Source of the DNA: Pseudogymnoascus destructans
Lineage: Eukaryota; Ascomycota; Leotiomycetes; Thelebolales; Thelebolaceae
Assembly: GCF_001641265.1 (NCBI RefSeq)
Contig: NW_020167533.1
Location: forward strand, 682,001-746,000
Length of the DNA: 64,000 nt
Direction: 5' to 3'
In this document: positions 41,909 through 53,040 of the stretch, in pieces
Position numbering within the stretch: position 1 is the first letter of the stretch
Layout: each line of letters opens with the position of its first letter
Notes under the pieces: model-generated
The model's database searches: none
The model's input: the letters and a program-made list of their open reading frames with translations, nothing else
What the model was told of the DNA's origin: nothing
Made by a program: the position numbers and the translations under genes

Positions 41909-42909
41909 TAGAAGCCCAAAGCCCCTTCCAACTCCCGCCTCAAACGCCCTCCAGTATTGACTCACCTAGCGAGCTGGCTCGTACCTTAATACCCTCTCAG
42001 TCTGTCGACAAAAAATTCGAAAATAAAACTGGTGGAGACGCTGATCTGCACGATCAAAGTTCACGAGCCGTTCACAATCAGGACGGGGGCCTTTTTGTCA
42101 ATCCTCACGGTCAAGGCTTATCAGCCACACAGCAAGGAATCGGTCATGTAGTCCCACCATACCAAGCATATGTCGAGAGCGCAGATGACTCAAGTGGCGA
42201 TTCTCAGCCTTCTGGGGACCTCGATGGCTGGCTTTCAACAAGTGAAGGTGATGGTGGTCTAAACGAGCTGTCAAGGCAGACCGCGAAGCCATCCAGGTCA
42301 CAGCAGTCAAATAAATCCCCCAAACGCAAGCAAAACTATGAAGGGAGCAGAGACCCAAAACGTTTGCACGTCGAGGCTTTGGACGGAACGGAGGTATACC
42401 TTGGGAGCAGAAGCCCTCAACTTTCAGGGACTTCCGAACTCCAGTCTGCACCTGACCAGAGTGATCAGACGCATGGCCAGCAATCTGACATAGAAGAAAT
42501 CGGCCAAGACTTTCATTTTGTAGCGTCTTCCGGCACCTCGCCAACAGCATCTTGCAGCTCGCAGCAAACATCTTCCATGGCATCACCCATCGAAGACAAT
42601 CCATCAGCCGAGAGTAACGATGGCTTCACGGATTTTCCAGCGGATTTGCAAGCAAAGGCACAGATGATTGGGGGTTTAGCAACACGAGAAATTGAGTGGC
42701 ATTTCTTCAACTACATGGGGTCTCTGCTAATAACGTGTAAGCATAGGCAGCAGAGCAGAGAGAAGGTCGAACGGCTGTCAAAGAAGGAGGATGGTCCGCG
42801 GAAGAAGGCCAAAGAGAAACTCGAGTACTGGTTATCATTAGGGGAACTGCTTGCGATGCCAGTTACTACTACTATCCTCCAGACGATAAAATCATGTCTC
42901 AATCTCTAG
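41909..42909 (+). CDS. Uncharacterised Ser/Gln-rich protein, probable host gene (5' end unresolved)
   Basis: An uninterrupted frame runs from the stop at about 41906 to 42909, with no in-frame ATG in the first part, so a 5' exon is probably missing (a splice-like CTCAG occurs at about 41831). The protein is hydrophilic: Ser/Asp/Gln-rich (SADDSSGDSQPSGDLDGW), a basic patch (SNKSPKRKQNY), then FPADLQAKAQMIGGLATREIEWHFFNYMGSLL and a charged helix (REKVERLSKKEDGPRKKAKEKLEYW). I do not recognise a domain. It is flanked by pogo-type transposons on both sides and could be a host nuclear protein or a transposon accessory ORF. Confidence 0.5.
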
Positions 42910-43186
42910 ATCCAGCGCTTACGACTCGTAGCTTGATAAGTTTCCATTCGATTGAGCATTCTACGTAGCAGGTCCAAAGTAGATGTTAGTTGAAATTTGA
43001 CAAGGCAGAAGTGGACCGCCGACTAACCATTTTTCCCGCTTGTGACCACACTTGGGGCAGTTATCACCCCTCTTTATATTGTTTTGTCGCAGTATACTGG
43101 GTTCGAGCACTGGCCATAGAGACTGAGCTCATCCACAGCCGTGTCATATGGGTTGAGAGGATCGGATGATTGCGGTGGACCATAAA
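42910..43186. other. 3' flank, nothing recognised
   Basis: No ORF or repeat supported; it ends at the TA target site of the next transposon. Confidence 0.5.
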
Positions 43187-43188
43187 TA

Positions 43189-44878
43189 CAGTAAAAATAC
43201 GATAAGTCGATGCCTCGGATCCACAAAAATATATCGACTTAATGCATATATCGAGTAAATGTATTACACGTGATTAAATTAAAAATTGAAGCTATTTACA
43301 TAAACCATGAGTCTAATGTCCCCTGCCTTTGTGAATTGGCTTCAAGGAGCCTCAACTGTCTCTCAAAACATTTAAAAGAACATAAGAACGTTGGTGCTTC
43401 TGAGGTGTCACTATTCCCAGATTCCGTAAACTCAATCAGAACTTGAATGGCGTTAATCGCAGCTTGTGTAGTTGGCACCTGTGAAGAAGGCTCATCCTCT
43501 TCCTCATCATCTTGAGTGGTATCTGGGACGTATTGTGACATGATATCCTCAAGAATAGCATCCCCCCCCTGAAACTCCTCCCACCCCTTTAACTCTTGTA
43601 TATCCTCATCGACTGGATTTAAAAAGCTCGAAAGATCCATAGTGTCATGTACATTCCCAGCTTGTTTTACTTGTTGATAGAGATTGGTAATATCAGGAAG
43701 AGGTTGTGAGGGTAGTTGAACTGGCTTTTGAACAATCATACTCTTTCGAAAACAGTTATAGATTGTCGAGTTTATAAGGTCATGATTCCAGGATCGAAGA
43801 AGCCATCGAATAGCAAGTCGTATATACATCGTTTGGACAGGATCTTCATTCCTTTCAAAAGCATCAAGGATATAAAGGAGCCATTGTCGACGGTAATGGG
43901 CTTTGACAGAGGCAATGATACCTTGATCTAGGGCTTGATATCGACTTGTTGCATTTGGAGGAAGCCAGATAACTCGGATATTCGCAGGGGGTGGTATCAA
44001 TTCGAGGGCCTTTATATGTGCTGAAAAGTTGTCCATGGTGAGAAGAACCTCCCGTGTTGTACCAATATGAGCATAAAAAGCCCTTAACCATTCTGCCATA
44101 ATAAACTGATTCATCCAAGCCTTCTTATTCCACCTCCAAACCCCTTGCTATGATGTCGATGTTTCGTAAAGCTCAAGGCGTTTTTGCCTTGTCCATCTTC
44201 CTTCCTACTCGAGCCTCCATTGTAGAAAGCCCACGAGATGGCATCATCTTCCAGTATAAACCCATCTCATCCATGTTATAAATGTTGTCCTCTAAATACT
44301 CCCCAGCCACTGTCTGAATAGCCCTCATCTCGTCCTCTGCTGTCTCACTGACTGATGCCCCTTCTCCTTGCCTCTTTCTATTCCGGATGTTGTGACGTAG
44401 TCGAAATTTCTGTATCCAAGCAATGCTAAACTCTGGCGAAGGCTTCCCTTGATATTGTGGTAGTTGTGACCAAATTCGCTTTGCCTTCTCTTGTAAGATC
44501 TCCGCAGTTGTAAAACCTCCTTTTGAATCGATTCGTTCTTGCCACTCCTATCAACGTATATTCATATCGTTCTGTAGATTGACTAATTTAAATGTTGTAC
44601 TTCTCAAAAAACCAGGCGATACAATCTTTTTGGGAAGGTCGAGGTGTTTTGTTGACGGTCCATTGTCGAAGAGCACGACACTGTTCAATTGTCATCGAAT
44701 TGAGCTTTCTTGAAGGCATTCTATAAGATTCAAAAGATTAGCATAAGTCGATATTCAAGGAGGATCTCACGATATCGGATGTATTGTGTTTTGTATGTAA
44801 AAAGCTTCCGTACAGAAAAAGATATCAAGATAACGTAAATATCGGCTAAAAGCATATCGACTTATCGTATTTTTACTG
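43189..44878 (-). mobile_element. Pogo-type DNA transposon with perfect terminal repeats, transposase dead
   Basis: The element is 1,690 bp, with ends CAGTAAAAATACGATAAGTCGAT and its exact inverse, flanked by TA (43187-43188, 44879-44880). The transposase is on the minus strand: start MPSRKLNSMTIEQCRALRQW at 44719, first Asp (YNMDEMGLYWKMMPS) near 44270, second in M-D-N-F-S-A-H near 44030 in the open stretch 43306-44114 (MNQFIMAEWLRAFYAHIG to RQGTLDSWFM). Stops and deletions lie around 44590-44550 and 44150-44220. The ends are good, so it could still be mobilised by a related transposase. Confidence 0.9.
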
Positions 44879-44880
44879 TA

Positions 44881-45136
44881 GTCTCGTACGGTTCCTTGAG
44901 AGATGTCTGAGGCAGATCCATGGTGATATATATTGCTAGTGTGGAGAGTTGGTCAAGGGTTGTGGAGAAGGTTGAAATGAGGATATTCGTGGCAGCAGTA
45001 GGTAGCGCTTGTTGTGAACTTCTGTGGAAAGTGGAGAAGAGCTTCTTCAGCTGGCTCGCTGATCAACGATATTTGTGTGGAAGCGAACATAGATGCCTAA
45101 GGCACAACAAGTTTATCCCTTTGGGCGCCTTTCGCA
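44881..45136 (+). other. Host sequence between two transposons, probable upstream region of the APH-like gene
   Basis: These 256 bp lie between the TA sites of two DNA transposons. In the ancestral locus they would lie directly upstream of 47310. No ORF was identified. Confidence 0.5.
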
Positions 45137-45138
45137 TA

Positions 45139-47307
45139 ATCGTTGGTTTCCAAACCACCGCCTGGAGGCGGTTGGCGAAAGCGATCCTTGCTCTCTCGGC
45201 AAACATGAACGCGTCCAATGCGACATCAGGACAACGCGACTATCTGGACAACAAACAGCAATGAACGTAGATATAATTGATTAATTAAATAGGTTAGGAT
45301 CTATATTGTCAGGCAGTGATTCATTATCACTTACACTGTCACTTGCACTGTGGATCATGTCATAGTCAAGGTCTGCAAAGTCAACAAAACCACTTTCTTC
45401 AGCGGCCAATTGCTGGTGCAACTGCTCCTCCTTCTTCCCCTCTTCCTTCTGTCTCCTACGCTCAATATCAGGGTCTATGATTACTTCGAGTAACTCCCTT
45501 GGTAGCTCGGTGTCTGGGTTACTCCTTTGGAATTCAAGTAATTCCCTTTTCCGTACCCGTTCCGCTCTCCGTGCATCAATGCCAGCATGGAGCTGCAGCT
45601 TATACTCAAGGTTAACCATGCGCTTTCTCTCTCTTCTCTCTCTTGCTTCTTCTCTCTCTTGCTCCTTTACTATCTTCATATGAATCTTCTTCCGTGCTTC
45701 TTCAACTGTAACAGCTCCACCCTTTTGAATAGATTTTCTGCTTCTAACTTTCCGTTGTCTTTGCTCAGACATAATAGTAGTAATTTGCATAAGCTCTGAG
45801 GTAACCAAAGTACTTTCTGTTAATTGTACTTGAATCTCTGTATAAGAAGATGTCCACTTTTGCCGTGATGGTGAACTAATAATCTCTTCAAATCTTTGAC
45901 TCCAATTTGAAAGATCTTGACTTGCTTGGATTGCTTGCCTTGGTGTTTCTAAAAGTGCTGGTTTTGCGTATATTGCCACTTTATTTTCTATCTTCTCGTA
46001 GTTTGGTGGCCAAATACCAGAGTCTCTAAACGCTTTCATACAGTTTCCCTTTGTAAACGTTTGTGTTCGGATTGTAGGTAAGTCTCAGAAGAATGAAATA
46101 ACATTGTAGTCAACATCAAAATTCCGAATTGCTTGTTGAATAGCACGGCGGTGCCAATGCTTATACAGTGCAAATACTGTAACGTCAAGAGGTTGTAGTA
46201 TATGTGTAAGGTGAGAAGGGAATACATGTAAATGTATGTTGTTTTGATGTGCAAGTATTATAAATTCTGGAACTTCATGAGAAATGTGAGAGTCCATTAT
46301 AAGCAACTTCGTCTTTGTAGAGGGTGCAGAATGTTGAATAAAATGCTGTAGATATTCCATTGCGAGCTCAGAGTTTGTATATCCTGAATCTGATACTGCA
46401 ACTCTCTCATCACCGTGTAGATTATCATGGTACCAACTTTCCATATTAAGCTTTCCTTGAATTATTAGGAACGGTGGAAGTACAATGCCAGCAGCTGAAA
46501 TTGTCTCTATTACTGTGAGACTTTGACGATTCTCTGGAGCTTGTATATAAAGCTATACAAATTAGAATAATATAATGTAAGATGAGTACATATAACGTAC
46601 CTCCTTTACTGCTGTTAGCACTAACACATGTTCACCGGTGCTCATTCCCACTTGGAACCCAACTTCATCAAAGTTGTAGATGTTAGCTGCAGTAACATCT
46701 AATTGATTACACACATCTCTGAATCCATGAAACCATTCTTTGATAGCTGATACATCATGAGAAGCAACACGTGCTGCTTCAATTGGCCGGGTTTTAATGG
46801 TGTGGAAAGTCTCATGTTGAGTCTTAATCCAAGTCTGGAACCACCGTTGAGACGGTGGTGGATGCATCAGGATTTCAGCTGCTAGTAGTTGGCAGATAGC
46901 ATTAAACACCATTGGCTTCGTTGCACCATACCCATTTTCATATGACTGTTGAATGTATCTTTGTATAGCTATAACTTGTATATCTGAAAGTATTCTGTTG
47001 TTACCTCCGTGAGGCTTTGGTGGTTGGCGTTGCGCCATGCGTCGCATACGGAGTGTGGTTGGGAGTACATGGTAGATTCTAGCTGCTGCGGCGATAGTCT
47101 CCATTGGGTTCTGATTTAGGAAATCAATTGCTTTTTGAATAGCTTCGTTTCTAGCTATATCAATTGACATGATTGTAACTTTACGTGTCAATTGTTGTCC
47201 AGATAGTTGCGTTGTCCTGATGTCGCATTGGACGCGCTCGCGTTTGCTGAGAGAGCAAGCATCGCTTTCGCCAACCGCCTCCAGGCGGTGGTTTGGAAAC
47301 CAACGAT
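45139..47307 (-). mobile_element. Pogo-like DNA transposon with ~120-bp terminal inverted repeats
   Basis: The element is 2,169 bp, flanked by TA (45137-45138, 47308-47309). The left 45139-45256 and the right 47187-47307 are inverted copies (ATCGTTGGTTTCCAAACCAC... with a few mismatches), each containing the palindrome CCGCCTGGAGGCGG. It carries one spliced transposase gene. Unusually long TIRs for a pogo-type element. Confidence 0.9.
45281..47170 (-). pseudogene. Pogo-like transposase, two exons, one in-frame TGA
   Basis: Exon 1 is 47170-46601; a 48-bp intron (46600-46553) with donor GTACGT, CTAAT and acceptor TATAG is followed by exon 2, 46552-45281. Residues 1-190 hold an HTH (AIQKAIDFLNQNPMETIAAAARIYHVLPTTLRMR) and a CENP-B-type region (PPSQRWFQTWIKTQHETFHTIKTR); the first Asp is in N-F-D-E-V-G-F. 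Exon 2 holds the second Asp (IMDSHISHE near 46290) and THILQPLDVTVFALYKHWHR. One TGA (46087-46085, FF-stop-DLP) stands where an arginine is expected. The long C-terminus is highly charged and coiled-coil-like (EARKKIHMKIVKEQEREEARERRERKR), ending in an acidic tail. About 613 codons; possibly functional if the TGA were read through. Confidence 0.85.
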
Positions 47308-47325
47308 TATACCACAAAGAGCAGA

Positions 47326-48609
47326 ATGTCCAACCACTTTTCGTATGACTCAACCATCAATCTTCCGTTGGCAAGGCCAACATAACGACAAGCGATCCGC
47401 GCTGACCTTTCAGCATACAGATTGGACAGCTTTACTCACAGAAGCATGGATTCTTAATGGTGGTCGGTCATGCATCTACGATGGACATTATCATGCTGGA
47501 GGACGCCATATTGTTCGTCGTCTCGGATTCATCGATGAAGCCGAATTGTGGCTTGTACGCATTCCTATTATTCCAGCCTCTCCGGCCTTTGACGAGAACG
47601 AAATATTGAAATGGTGGATGACCGAACGGCGATTTACCATGGAGAGCGAGATTGCTACGATGAAATACATCGCGAAATTCACCAATATACCAGTACCCAC
47701 GATATTTGGGCACAGGACATCTATAGATGGAAACCCTGTGAGGCTGCCTTATATGCTGATGCAATGCATAAGAGGCAATATGTTGTTCGACCTTGGGGGT
47801 CCTGGAATACTCAATTGTGAGCAAAAGTGTAGGATTCAGAAGTCGATAGCTTCAATACAGGTTTGTGGAACTCCTACCTTTCATTTCCCTCATGCTTAGT
47901 TGTTGTGCCTAGTGTCAAATGGCAACAGCCTCGATCAGCAAGCTTGGATCCCTTGTCTTGAGGCCGAATGGGACAATTGATATTGGTCCACTTCCAGCGA
48001 CATTTGGGTTTGAAGGACCATTTATGTCAGAGGCGGACTACTTTCTCTCATGGGCCGCTCATGCAAAATTTGGGAATTTGGACTTTCTCCGTGGTCGGCG
48101 GCGATTTCGTTTCCTTCACGCCTCAAGTCGGCAATGGAGAAGACATCGTTGAGAAACCTTGCGAAAATCGATATCCTATCGTACATAGGGACTTCCTGCT
48201 GCACAATATACTTTTCGATGATACGTACAATGTTGTGAGTGTGATCGACTGGGAGTTTGCACATTCCGCTCCACTCGAAGTGTTCGCTGCTCTGACAAAT
48301 ATGTATTCTCGTTTTGATTCCAAGACGCTTCATGCAGTTACCGATAGCGATGAGGAAGGAAGGCAGTATATTGAGGACGTCATGGATGAGGACATTCGAC
48401 AGGCGTGCAGGTTATCCAAGACCTTTGGAAGCATCTTGGGAGATATCGGTCTGTGCATGACGAATTTTGAGGAAGGAAGAGCTGTTTCATTTGGGGAATT
48501 ACTGGATTGCTATGAGAAAATAGACCGACAATCATTATGTGGTAAGAATAGCTCATTGCTTTATACACCAGCACTGGGCCATGCCTACTCAAGTATTGTC
48601 GTTCGATAG
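47326..48609 (+). pseudogene. APH-fold (aminoglycoside/choline kinase-like) protein gene, frame-damaged
   Basis: The family is common in Pezizomycotina. Near 47326 MSNHFSYDST gives the expected start, then the frame shifts to QPSIFRWQGQHNDKRSAL...; GGRHIVRRLGFIDEAELWLVRIPI and EIATMKYIAKFTNIPVPTIFGH form the N-lobe. A probable 54-bp intron (from GTTTGTGG after IASIQ to TGCCTAG) leads to MATASISKLGSLVLRPNGTIDIGPLPATFG. Further frame changes near 48080-48160 precede the C-lobe: catalytic loop H-R-D-F-L-L-H-N and metal-binding VIDWEF (about 48190-48260). The HxDxxxxN and xIDW motifs are intact. It may be a gene with several introns or a frameshifted pseudogene. A DNA transposon sits 17 bp upstream of the ATG. 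Substrate unknown. Confidence 0.65.
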
Positions 48610-48710
48610 TCGTTCAATATTTAAGAAAGAAATAGTGCGGCGACGAGTCACAGGCACTATTTCAAAGACACCATACAATAAAATCCGTCCCATTCATTAA
48701 CGTGCATGTA

Positions 48711-50130
48711 TAACGAAAGTGCCAAACAAGCGAAAGTGCCAAAATATCGTGACTACCCCATAAGAATTGCGATAAATTCACCACAACAATATAAATTAAT
48801 TAAAACTACTCGGAGTCCTCTTCCTCAGACCTGTCTATTACAATCTGACAAGTGCGCGCATTGTGTCCAGTCTCACCACACTTGTCTTAAACCTAAGGTC
48901 AAGTGTAGATATTACACTCTCAGGGCTAAATGAAAGAAGCCCAGCACCTCGGAACCCTCCCTGAATATTGCTTTCTGTCATTGCAATGTTAAATGCAGCG
49001 TGGAAGGCAGGAAAGAAGTCATCCTTAGTAATGTGAATAATATGAGCCTGCATCATATCTTCAATTTGCCGACCGTAAGCTCTCTTTAATGGGCCAAAAC
49101 AGCCAACATCAAGTGGTTGGAGTATATGGGAAGAGTGAGCAGGCATACAAAGCGTAATAATGTTGTGTTCTTTGCAGTACTCCTCAAACTTGTCTGAGTG
49201 GTGGCTCTCATGACCATCAAGGACTAACAAGCGATAACCACCAACACTCCGGGGCTTTGTGTGCTTCTCAAAATGCTGAATCCAATCCATACCTCTCTCG
49301 TTTGTAGTCCAGCCATTTGCAGTAACAGCGATTACCCAATCTGCTGGAAATCCGCTATTCTCATACCAAGATGCAAGGTGGTTTTTACCTGCCACAATGA
49401 CAAATGGCGGCACTGCCCAACCTTGAGAACTAAGGCCTTGGATTACTGTAACCCATTCCCGATTGCCAGGCTGCACCTTTTTTGCCTTTGCCTGCCCATC
49501 TGAGCTCGTTACTACCGTTGCGCTTGAGATGACGCCCATCATAAACCCAGTCTCATCAAAGTTGTAGATATCTGCATTGTTGATGCCATACTTTAGAATT
49601 GTGTTCCATACAAGCTCAAACCAGCCACGAATGACTTCTGGATCTTCGCACTTAGCCCTCTGGTAGTCGTATTTTCGCTGGAAGCGTGTCCGGAGCTCTA
49701 CATGGCGCTTAACAAAGTTTGAAGCCCAACGTGACCCGACGCGTGGTGCGTCACATGTTGCAAGTAGTCGATTTGCCATATCTTCAACAATAGACAACTG
49801 AGGAGGGAACCCTTTAGCAGCTAAGTCAAGTATATACTGAACAAGAACTGATTCCTCTAGGTTACTTAATTTCCATAAGTTGGCTTGGATATCGCGTCGT
49901 GAAGGTACGCCTTGTAAACGGTGATGTAGCTTGCAGTGGTCTACGGAATAGATCCTAGCTGCAACTCAAAGGTGCAAATTTGGGTCGCTTTGCATAGCTT
50001 GGATAGCTAGCACTAATTTGCTTTCATCATTTTTATGGCGCATGTTTTGTTGTGGAGGAATTTAACATTTAGTTGGGGGGGTTGGTCACCACATGATTTT
50101 GGCACTTTCGCTTGTTTGGCACTTTCGTTA
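48711..50130 (-). mobile_element. Fot1/pogo-like DNA transposon, complete ends
   Basis: The element is 1,420 bp with 35-bp perfect terminal inverted repeats (48711-48745, 50096-50130), each containing a direct repeat of CGAAAGTGCCAAA. It is flanked by TA (48709-48710, 50131-50132); the target GCATGTACATGC is itself palindromic. It encodes one transposase. Confidence 0.92.
48838..50043 (-). pseudogene. Fot1/pogo-like transposase, one TGA near the N-terminus
   Basis: From the ATG at 50043 (MRHKNDESKLVLAIQAMQSDPNLHL) one TGA interrupts at about codon 26 (arginine in relatives); then VAARIYSVDHCKLHHRLQGVPSRRDIQANLWKL (HTH) and the CENP-B-type domain (SIVEDMANRLLATCDAPRVGSRWASNFVKRH). From 49797 the frame is open to 48838 (319 residues): first Asp in YNFDETGFMMGV (near 49555), second in VLDGHESHHS (near 49215), third acidic region after SHILQPLDVGCFGPLK. 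All catalytic motifs are present, so it is the least damaged pogo copy in the window. Confidence 0.9.
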
Positions 50131-50279
50131 TACATGCAGGTTACTTGGTGTTCCACCGACTCGCTTCGCTCGTAGGTGGCGACAGCAATCTGTGCACGCG
50201 ACAGCGATATGTGCATGTACACCGCCACTTTGATACATAGATGAAATAATAATATTTGTCGTAACAACAACCCTCTACG

Positions 50280-50900
50280 ATGCCTTTGAATAGCGATCCA
50301 AGTCGAGCTGACCGTCTTATTGAGGCCCGGCAGTTCTACTTGAAACAACCAGATACTTATACAATTACTTGGGTTGCCCGCAAGTTTAATGTCAACCGTG
50401 AGACACTCCGATGACACATTACTACCCCTCTCCTTCCCCGCGGGGGTCAAAACCGAGTTTTATCTCAAGAACAAGATACTGCAGTTTGTCAATTTATATA
50501 TGACCAACTTAAGCGTGGGGTCCCTGCAAACCGATCAATGGTTTTACAGGCTGTTGCAGACTTGCGACCCGATCATACGATCCCATCGCAACGGTGGTTA
50601 CAACGCTTCCTTAAGGCACACCCTGAATTCCACTCGATTCATACGAAGACTTTAAATACGCATAGAAAGCAGGCACAAAAGAAAGAGGTGTTTGAGGAAT
50701 TTTTCCTTACATATAACGCACTTATTACAAAACACAACATTAAGCCATATAACTTATGGAATGTTGACGAGACTGGCTACATGATTGGATGTTATAAATC
50801 TACAGCTGTTATTGTGCCGATTGGCGTAAGCAATGGACTGTTGATAATCCTGAGAATCGGCTCTCTGTTACTGTGATTGAGGGAGTAAATGCAAGTGGCA
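50280..50900 (+). pseudogene. Pogo-like transposase, N-terminal part
   Basis: The start is MPLNSDPSRADRLIEARQFYLKQPDTYTITWVARKFNVNRETLR, followed by TGA, then the HTH/CENP-B region (QDTAVCQFIYDQLKRGVPANRSMVLQAVADLRPDHTIPSQRWLQRFLKAHPEFHSIHTK) and the first Asp (LWNVDETGYMIGC) near 50765. It ends at the LTR-C at 50901 in the RLSVTVIEGVNASGM motif. The matching C-terminal part lies beyond the LTR at 51811, but the segment with the second Asp is missing. Confidence 0.82.
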
Positions 50901-51810
50901 TGTCATACTGACATTCGTTGCACTCAGTTTGCTATCAAACTCAAGAGCAAACTTGGAAATCTCCTCCTCAAACCTACAAGTCACTATACATATTTTGGCT
51001 TATCACACCAACAACAAGAGCAATACTACTAAACGATTGCTACAACCATCTATGATTCATTACACGTCATCGCTCCTTAGTTACTGGGCCGATATTACCA
51101 CATAGCATATCTCTACAACCCTCTATGATTCATTACATGACATCACTCATACTACCACATGACATATCTCTACCAACTAGAGGCCTAGGAGCATGAACGA
51201 TAGCTCTAAAAGCTCCTACGAACCTCTATGATTCATTACATGTCATCGCTCTTTAGTTACCCACAAGATTGGTTAAGTTATGACATAATTTGTCTGTGAC
51301 ATAATTTGTCTATAGGGGTACTCTGACCTTGGACCTCCTTTTACTTCCTATAGGCTACAAACCTAAGAGATGGTTCTATGGGATTCTCTTACATCGACTA
51401 CAGTTACCAAGCCTGGTAAGTCATGGAAAGTCTTGGAAAATGAGAGAACTACATTCCTTTAGCATAAATAGGATTGCCCTTTCCTTAAGAAAGGGCAAGC
51501 AGACAATACAGTAAATCGACTATCACATACTTCCACGTCTTTTCCAAGCTTCCAAGCATTCATCTTGTTACTCCTTGTTTCTGAAAAGTCAGTGAGGTGT
51601 TAACCTCTGACTTACCCCTGAGTTCCCAGACTCAACATTTGTTGCAACTTGTCTGAACCACTTCACTACATCACAAACCTTATTGCTGCGTTGTGGAATA
51701 GTCTAAGCTACGACCCTTTGGCTCTGTTTTCTAAGACAGTGTGTTGTCTTAGTAAATTCATCCCTTCCTTGGGTGGCTAGATTCTCACATCTGGTGCACC
51801 CACCATTACA
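50901..51810 (-). mobile_element. LTR-C copy without target duplication
   Basis: This is a 910-bp LTR-C, minus strand. The flanking 5-mers are TGGCA and CCGTG, so no duplication. Transposase sequence is missing between its two flanks. Confidence 0.88.
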
Positions 51811-52754
51811 CCGTGGCTGGGCGTTTCCCAGCCACCTTACACATGTTTTACAGCCATTAGACGTGGGAATATTCCAGCCTTATAAGCACTGGCATAGGTA
51901 ATCCGTGCTCCGTGCCATATGAGAGGTGGATATTACCTACAATTATGAGGGATCTCCCACATATGCGGGAGCAGACTTTTAAGGAGGCCACCATACAATC
52001 AGTGTTCCGGAAAGCTGGAATTTGGCCCATAAGCTGTAATACAGCCCATGAGAAGCTGCGTACGTACTCGCAGCCTACGCCTATGCCTATAGAGCCTACA
52101 ACACCTACCCTACTACGCCCTATTACCCCTATACCCACTACGTTCCAGGGCGTAGAACAGGGCCTACAACGCTGGAAAGACCGGCTTCCGGAGGCCTTCA
52201 GTAGCCCCTCGCGGCAGAGCTACAGTAACTGGGTTACTGGGGCCTCCCAGGTTCTAGCTGCCGGCCAGCTCCAGGAGCTCGACCTACAGGCTATTCGCCA
52301 GCAGGTTAAGAGCTCGAAGACGAAGCAGGCTCGGGGCCGACTCCAGTGTGGAGGTGAGCTCCGGGCTTCTGAAGCCCACGAGCTTCAGAAGCAGAAAGCT
52401 GAGCTTCAGGCCCAGAAGCTCGCTGCGGCTGAAGCCCGGAAGCTAAGCCAGGCCGCAAACCGAGCCCAGAAGATCGCTACGGCCGAAGCCCGGAAGCTGA
52501 GCCAGGCTGCAAAGCGAGCCCAGAAGCAGCTCCGCCGGGCAGGAATTGAAGCCCGGAAACAGGAGCGCCTCCAGAAGAAAAGCGTGGCTCAGCTCACCCA
52601 ATCGGGCTTCCCAATTCCTCCGGAGTTGCAGGACCCAATTACTGACCCAGAAGCTGATTCTGGGAGCGAATATGAGAGTGCGAGTGAGGGTGGGCGTGGG
52701 AGTGGGCGTTGGAGTGGGAGTGAGAGTGGGAATGAAGAAGTGATAATTTCGTAG
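51811..52754 (+). pseudogene. Pogo-like transposase, C-terminal part
   Basis: The fragment begins near THVLQPLDVGIFQPYKHWH (about 51845-51900, with TAA and TGA stops) and is open from 51912 to 52754: RDLPHMREQTFKEATIQSVFRKAGIWPISC, then a long charged C-terminus with three related helical repeats (AEARKLSQAANRAQK / AEARKLSQAAKRAQK / EARKQERLQKK) and an acidic Gly/Ser tail. It resembles the C-terminus of the transposase at 45-47 kb. It probably belongs to the N-terminal part at 50280-50900. Confidence 0.8.
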
Positions 52755-53040
52755 AATTGAATTTTTAAGTACCTTTACATACAAATTACTATGGCTAGGT
52801 ACTTGCGGTCGCAATTTTGAGGTGGCGCAAACCGCTTCCTCTCGCTTCGAGGTGGCGCAAACCGCTTCCCCCCCCGATTAATCGTCGTAACGAACCTTGA
52901 GCTTCGCTCAAGGGTTGGAGTAAGCGAGTTGCGGCACTTCAGGTACTCACAACTTGCATATGTTCACCGCTACTCTTTACCAAAACCTTGAGCATTCCTA
53001 CACATAGTATTTTATATAGTAATTAAATGTAATTCATTCA
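52755..53040. other. Transposon 3' flank with short repeats
   Basis: Two direct copies of GAGGTGGCGCAAACCGCTTCC (about 52821 and 52847) and a short palindrome CCTTGAGCTTCGCTCAAGG (52903-52921) are present. Perhaps terminal sequences of the preceding transposon. Confidence 0.5.
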
